This document shows positions 59,071 through 64,000 of a stretch of 64,000 bases of DNA, one piece after another. Position numbers and translations under genes: made by a program. The DNA lies in contig JAECYW010000017.1 of assembly GCA_023014335.1 (NCBI GenBank), positions 806,001 through 870,000 on the forward strand, given 5' to 3'. Source of the DNA: Galerina marginata (taxonomy: Eukaryota > Basidiomycota > Agaricomycetes > Agaricales > Galerinaceae). Position 1 is the first letter of the stretch; each line of letters starts with the position of its first letter. Below the pieces are notes generated by a model. The model was not told the DNA's origin, did no database searches, and saw only the letters and a program-made list of their open reading frames with translations.

Positions 59071-59785
59071 GGCTGGGAAGCTTGTTTAAGGATGAAGACA
59101 CATATTAATAACATTTGAGGTGAAGTAGAATATGCAATATATTTCATCTACAGTTTTTACCAGGACAGCAAGTCACGGAAGGCCACGATTTATTTCTAGA
59201 ACTCGAGTTATGCCGACAAGGTCCTGGTCGGGGTGGACGAAGGCACGCTTTTATTCCGTAGCACCCCCGTATTTGCGTTACAGTAACGCCGTAGACTTCC
59301 AAAGGAGGCTCACATCGTCGATATAGTATTGGGGATACAGATAGAACACACCACTAGATAGAGCTACAGTAGTATACGTCTGACATAGGGCGCGGCCCCA
59401 ATGGACAATAAATGGAATAAAAAAAAAAAGAAAAAAAAAAAAGAAGGCACGCTTTACGGACTCTCTGAATGCGTTGCAGATGATCGATATCAGAGACTTT
59501 CTGTGCTGGTTTATTTCTTGATCTCTCTGAGGGAACTTAGGTCTCTGAGCACGAAAAGGTATTGACAGAAGCGACATGATGCCTCCTTGGTATGTGCAGT
59601 CAGAGGAGGCAATGCTTGTTCAGATGTGTGCTTCATAGTCGTGGCCAGCAGCTTTTACCGGGGTTCCATCAAGATGTAAGTAATCGGAGCCGCTGAGCGA
59701 CAGTTGGAAGATTAGATAGCCAGATCACGTGAATTATCCGACGTCATGAACCGAACATGAACTGTGCTCTCTTCCACTGACCACG
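59071..59785. other. Intergenic region holding a retroposed insert
   Basis: Apart from the poly(A)-tailed insert (59252-59442) and its flanking 13-bp repeats, I see only the promoter of the FIT gene. Confidence 0.4.
59239..59455 (+). mobile_element. Retroposed poly(A)-tailed insert with 13-bp target-site duplication
   Basis: GAAGGCACGCTTT occurs at 59239-59251 and again at 59443-59455. Between them is a 191-bp insert ending in an A-rich tail (59419-59442) that touches the second copy directly. AATAAA signals lie at 59407 and 59416, just before the tail. Target duplication, poly(A) tail and polyadenylation signal together are the signature of LINE-mediated insertion of an RNA. The insert contains a 15-bp palindrome (GCGTTAC-A-GTAACGC, 59275-59289) and no clear pol III A or B box. 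Either a 5'-truncated mRNA copy or a SINE-like element. Confidence 0.75.
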
Positions 59786-60692
59786 ATGGTCGACATCCGG
59801 CACTACGTCCTGATCGCCACCACCACCATCCTCCTCCTCGGCACGCTCTACTCCGTGACCAACTCCACCTACCTCGACACCTCCAACCCCCTCCTCACTC
59901 ACCTTCCACACAAGCTCGCCAGCACCCACTACTTCGCCTCCAAAGCGAACCCCCTCAACGTGTTCTTCATCAAAAATGCGTGGGGCTGGACCACCCTCGT
60001 GTTCGTCCTTTCCTACCTCACGTCCCCACCCTCGGCGCGCATCCCCGGGAGGGTGGCCCAGTACCTCGCGCTGACCGCGATCTGGATGCTATTTACGAGC
60101 TGGTTCTTCGGCCCGGCGTTGTTGGACAGGATCACGGTGGCTTCTGGCGGGGATTGCGTATACTTGATGCCCGGGGGCGAGCTGCGCAGCGTGCCGGCGG
60201 AGGTGTGCTACGCGCGCTCGGCGATCGCCCCGGAGACCCATCCCCAGCTGTTCGCGTTCCTGCAGGAGGACCAGGGGCTGACGGACGTGCTGCCGGAGGG
60301 ATGGCGCGCGACGCCGACGCTTGAGGAGGGGCCATGACTTGTCCGGCCATGTGTTTCTGCTGACGATGTCGGTGCTGTTCCTGGCGGACCAGCTGCGCGC
60401 GTCATTCAGGGCGAGGGAGCGGTGGAGCGAGGTGCATAAGTGGGCTGTGGCTTCAAGTGTTGCGTTGATGGGGATTTGGTTGCTTGGGTGTTATACCACC
60501 AGTGTGTATTTCCACACGCCGATCGAGAAATTTACAGGGATATCGTATGTGTTTTTTGATGCTGTTGAGGGACGGGTTGTCTGATTGACACTTTTTGGTT
60601 TTGCAGTTCTTGGAGTTGCCAGTTTTGCGGTGACGCAACTTCCCATTTTCAATGTCCTACCTCAAGCTCAAGAGCACCCTCGTCGTGATTAA
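59786..60692 (+). CDS. FIT/SCS3-family fat-storage-inducing transmembrane protein
   Basis: ER membrane protein (FITM2, yeast Scs3/Yft2) needed for lipid-droplet budding and ER lipid balance, proposed to be an acyl-CoA diphosphatase. Starts MVDIRHYVLIATTTILLLGT with the first span. Others are TTLVFVLSYLTSPPSA, YLALTAIWMLFTSWFFGPAL, HVFLLTMSVLFLADQLRAS and KWAVASSVALMGIWLLGCYT. The family's two catalytic-type His are present: GHDLSGHVFLLT and YFHTPIEKFTG. The last exon reads GVASFAVTQLPIFNVLPQAQ and ends HPRRD. An extra base near 60325-60335 (GAGGAGGGGCCATGAC) separates the two long frames. The last splice junction (about 60545-60605) is not exact in phase. Confidence 0.85.
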
Positions 60693-62633
60693 TTGGGATA
60701 TTCGCTATCCTCGTTAAGTTCCCAGCCTGTGGCTCGGTCAAATGGCACCGCGACCAGTCATTCTGGTTCTGCAGAAGTCTATTCTTACGACAGCTGGCGA
60801 CAAGGATGCAGTCACGACGACGAACCCTTTATGGTACTGGGCTGTATAATAATCTATAATTGTCGTATTTCTCGGTATGTGGTGGGCTACCCACGGAATT
60901 GGATTCGGATACAAGGTTCAAGCGTTCGACTTCAAGGTTCAAGATTCAAGATTTATTCCAGCGATTCGTGAGTACAGCGGACGTGAACGTCCAGCTACAT
61001 CCAGATAGGCAAGTTCTACATAGAAGCTGGAGCCACCGTAAGAGGAGGTGTATTCAGGAGTGGTTGGTGTTCGGATGCCAGGCTTTCAAGGCTTGACGTC
61101 GACGTCGACATCGAATGTAATTGCGGCAAGGAAGCAGCGTCAGCTGGTCATTCAGAGTCCAGAGTCCAGACACTATTAGCATCACTTGTATGGACCTTCG
61201 CCGCGGGGTATATGTTCTCGGGTGGGGTACGATTGCAGTATGTTTCCTCAGGTATCTTGGTTTGGGAGGTAAAAAGGGTGAATCATGATCGTGGTTCAAG
61301 ATCGTGCGCACGCAGAGTCAATCTGAGGCCCGGTTAGTGTAATGTAGGCCGGGTTCCTGTGGGGTCGATCGTGATCGAGTGTGGCGCACGGCCCCTGTAC
61401 CTCTGGGGTATCTCATTGAGGGCGAGTATGTACATGCTTCGCAGGGAATTGGGTACTCTGCAGCCTGAGATACGGGTTACCCGTAAGAAGAATTTGAAGG
61501 CCGTGTTGCTTTGCAAGCTAGACTTCATAAGGGTGGTCAAGAATAGAAGTGAGAAAGAGTGTACGAAAGTGACTGTGGTTTGTAAGGATATACATGTGTA
61601 GTGGTACCCCAGTAGAGGTTTCCCTTTGAGTAGATCGGCGAAATGCACACTGGTTTGGTGGCTCGGGGGCGCTTTGGTAATAGGTGAGTTTGTCTTCTGA
61701 CATCTTTTTCTTGGACATCATACACCGCTTCATCATTGAGCCTTTTGGGACATACTCAGGATCATCCACACAAGACGATTGCAAGCATATCTGTATCGTA
61801 TTTTTAACTAGGACAAGGGTATCTGTGGATCAAGCGCTGATGGATATGATATGTTAAGCAGCAGTTGAAGATGGGTGACAACGGTCAGCACAGAGTCGAA
61901 GGCTGACAAGTTGGGTCGGGTCCCGGTGGACAGACATCGAGACGGGCTGTTGGGAGATATCACCGTGTTGACAAGACTTGGTTGATGAGGACTGAGGTGA
62001 GGATCTGCCAAAGGAGTTGTTTGAAGACACCTGAAGTAGAACGACACCCTCCATCTGCTGTGCAGTCGCCGAATAGCCGTCCTGTTCTGGAGGTCCGCTG
62101 CCTGGGTGACTCGGAAGAGTGACTAATTTTGGATGGTATATTTCTGTGGGTATGTTTTTCCGGGAAGATAACGCGACCCTGGATATGGGCGTGGAAGATT
62201 GGTTGAACCGTACTCACCGCTGACTCAGAGAACGCGTACGACCAGACAATTAAGGAGAGAAAGCGTTGGCATTGTTCGACGAGGAAAGACAATATAGGAA
62301 AGCCATCGCATTGTCATTGCTTGACGAGCTAAGCGGGTTGCGTTGGAGATTATTTGTGATTTCCATGAGATACAGCGAGGAGAGTGGGTAGGTGGATGAA
62401 TCAGAACAAGAGGACAATAGCAGAGACGGCGAGCGGAGCCAATTGAATAGAGTTGAAATTGATCGGACGGAGTCAAAACGGGTCAGGGCAACGCGGCCAC
62501 GTGACATTGTTGAATGGAGTCGTGAGATTGAAAAGCAGGCAGTCGCGCCGCAGCTTTCTAATTTATTTCTCCCCCGCCCACGACGTCCACGACCACGACG
62601 AATATATAACTACAATTCATCTAATCTAATAGA
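60693..62633. other. 1.9-kb region without a recognised gene
   Basis: Several frames of 80-110 codons exist on both strands (for example minus 61960-62292 and plus 61359-61601), but none has splice support, motifs or a family. Short direct repeats occur (AAGGTTCAAG about 60922-60950; GACGTCGACGTCGAC about 61096). It may hold long UTRs or a non-coding transcript. Confidence 0.3.
62603..62609 (+). promoter_or_regulatory. TATA-like element before the last gene
   Basis: TATATAA, 25 bp upstream of the ATG at 62634. If used as a TATA box the 5' leader would be very short or the real start lies downstream. Confidence 0.35.
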
Positions 62634-64000
62634 ATGCTGGTCTCAACACCCACAAAGCCTTACATGTCTCCAAATCCAAAGTATAACCGCCGCCACTGCA
62701 CACCTCCACGGAATACTGCTGCTTACGACTCGCCCATGTTGCCCCCTTCGCCCCTACGACACCACCCGCTCTTTCCGCTCAACACAAACGTCGACACTCC
62801 AGCGCAGGCGCACTCCTACAACCCCTTCTTTGCCCCAAAACCCCAGCCTATACCTGCCGACGATGAGGAGGGTGCCATCTTCCTCTCTTCCAACTCGGGC
62901 TCAGGCCAGTTCCCGGCATTTTTCTCTACTTCCACGTCTCAGCCTCTCCGGACGCCCGTAAAGCAAGTCCACCGCATCGCCAGTCGATCCACCCTTGCTG
63001 CCAATACTCTTTTTGGCTTTGGCGCCACACCTGCTGCCCCACCTGCCGATCTGGTCTCTGCTCAGGCTGCTCGCGTCGGTGTCGGTACAAAACGCAAATC
63101 GACGCCACATGCCACTCCACTCCGGCCAAATAACCTCACACCTCTCAAGACTGCTCAATCTGTCCACACAGACTCCTCATTCGAGCGCTTAGCCCCGCTG
63201 CAAGCTCCAAAATTCACCGAGCGTACTCCACAGACTAAGGCTGAAACGGATGCCTATCTCAAGAGACAGACAGCTACCCTGACACGCCTGCGACTCTCGG
63301 ATCAAATCCCTATTGCTAGTGCTAGCACGGCAGGTGATGGGACAGAGTTCGATTTCGAAGGGCCAGCTGACGATTCGGGCTGCGAGATGGACGAGGACGA
63401 GCCGGCTGCTAGCCCTTTCCTGAACAAACCGAGGAAGCCGGCTCAGCGACCTAGGTCCCTCGTGTTCCAGGCGCCTGTCACCAAAGGCAAGGACAAGGAA
63501 GAGGTCGCCGAGGCCATCTCCCCAGGCGGGCATGTCACAAAGCGTCGCGCACGCTCTAGGCCTGTCTCTGCCGAACTGCGCGAACAGGCTTTCAAGGTCC
63601 CAAAATCGCCCATCAGGGTACGTATATTCATTGCTTAACGAGGACAACACACAGTCTAACCTAATTCTGTTCTAGCAGTCTGGCATCCCAGTGCAGAGTC
63701 GGTGGGGCCAACCGACCACGACACAGTGGCCCCGTCGCCTTTCCCTCAACCTCGCATCGCGGCCGTCTCTCGCCCGCCTCAAACTCGTCCCCCTCCGACG
63801 CGGGCTCTCCCCGTCCGCGGCGTCGGATCAGCGGAAACGTGGGCTCGACCTCGGTTCGCCATCACCAGCCATCATTCTACCCGCCGCGGGCCCCGCTCAG
63901 CAGGATCGAAAGTGTCAGCTCGGCCACTCTCTTCTTCGGCCCCGCGATCCCCGCACCCAGCCCAAGTAAGGGCCCAACTCCGACTCCTGCCAATGCCAAT
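62634..64000 (+). CDS. Disordered Ser/Pro-rich protein, truncated by the window end
   Basis: Starts MLVSTPTKPYMSPNPKYNRR. A long exon (to about 63617) is rich in Ser, Pro and Thr with repeated S/T-P sites (RKSTPHATPLRPNNLTPLKT, RLAPLQAPKFTERTPQTKAE) and an acidic patch (DDSGCEMDEDEPAASPF). The donor GTACGT and acceptor TCTAG lead to a second exon that, in one frame, reads SNSSPSDAGSPRPRRRISGN and SRIESVSSATLFFGPAIPAP and stays open to the end. The dense S/T-P sites suggest a CDK substrate or cell-cycle/transcription regulator, but I do not recognise a family. The splice phase at 63618-63678 does not fit exactly. Confidence 0.6.

Overview
The window is nuclear DNA of a basidiomycete fungus, most likely an agaricomycete. 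Almost every gene is cut by many short GT-AG introns (about 42-75 bp, often with a CTAAC-type branch point). Gene density is about one per 2 kb on both strands. The protein families are typical of the group: a NACHT-WD40 NLR-like protein, a SAP/F-box protein, a GT49 glycosyltransferase, and several lineage-restricted coiled-coil or disordered proteins. There are no operons, phage genes, rRNA or CRISPR.

Layout. 0-2.6 kb: end of an unidentified gene, a 374-bp pogo/Tc1-type MITE with TA target duplication, and a stretch with a strong hairpin but no resolved gene. 2.6-7.4 kb: HRD3/SEL1L (ER-associated degradation) and a SWIB-domain protein. 7.8-9.2 kb: a C2H2 zinc-finger protein. 9.5-15.8 kb: three tandem aldo/keto reductases. 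16.4-22 kb: a small basic protein, an F-box-like protein, a SAP/F-box/ankyrin-like protein, and two unrecognised proteins. 22.2-26.4 kb: a D-2-hydroxyacid dehydrogenase and an MFS anion transporter. 26.9-29.9 kb: a GT49 glycosyltransferase 64 bp downstream of an N-acetylglucosamine kinase-like gene. 30.8-33 kb: a tandem pair of ERV14/cornichon cargo receptors. 33.6-39.3 kb: an RRM/RGG protein, an unrecognised gene, and a peroxisomal-type acyl-CoA ligase. 39.7-43.4 kb: the NLR-like gene. 43.7-48.3 kb: a protein with a twin CX3C motif, a small conserved gene, an intron-bearing tRNA-Leu(UAG), and an Asteroid/XPG-like nuclease. 48.9-51.7 kb: a ubiquitin-like-fold candidate and an NAD kinase. 52-56.6 kb: a long disordered BRCT protein. 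57.4-60.7 kb: HEM2 (heme synthesis), an unrecognised gene, a poly(A)-tailed retroposed insert with 13-bp target duplications, and a FIT/SCS3 lipid-droplet protein. 62.6 kb to the end: a disordered protein that runs off the window.

Two things stand out across the window. First, many genes need single-base frame corrections, nearly always +1, to give a complete product. This includes HEM2 in the middle of its zinc site, while neighbours such as HRD3, the AKRs, the MFS gene, GT49 and Asteroid read cleanly over several kb. Localised sequencing or assembly indels are the simplest explanation, but real decay of some copies cannot be excluded. Second, several genes look recently duplicated (three AKRs, two ERV14).

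I found no convincing new multi-gene system. The best leads are the retroposed insert, the MITE, the NLR-like gene, the twin-CX3C protein, the ERV14 pair, and the unrecognised genes at 20.0-20.9, 35.1-35.7 and 58.7-59.1 kb.
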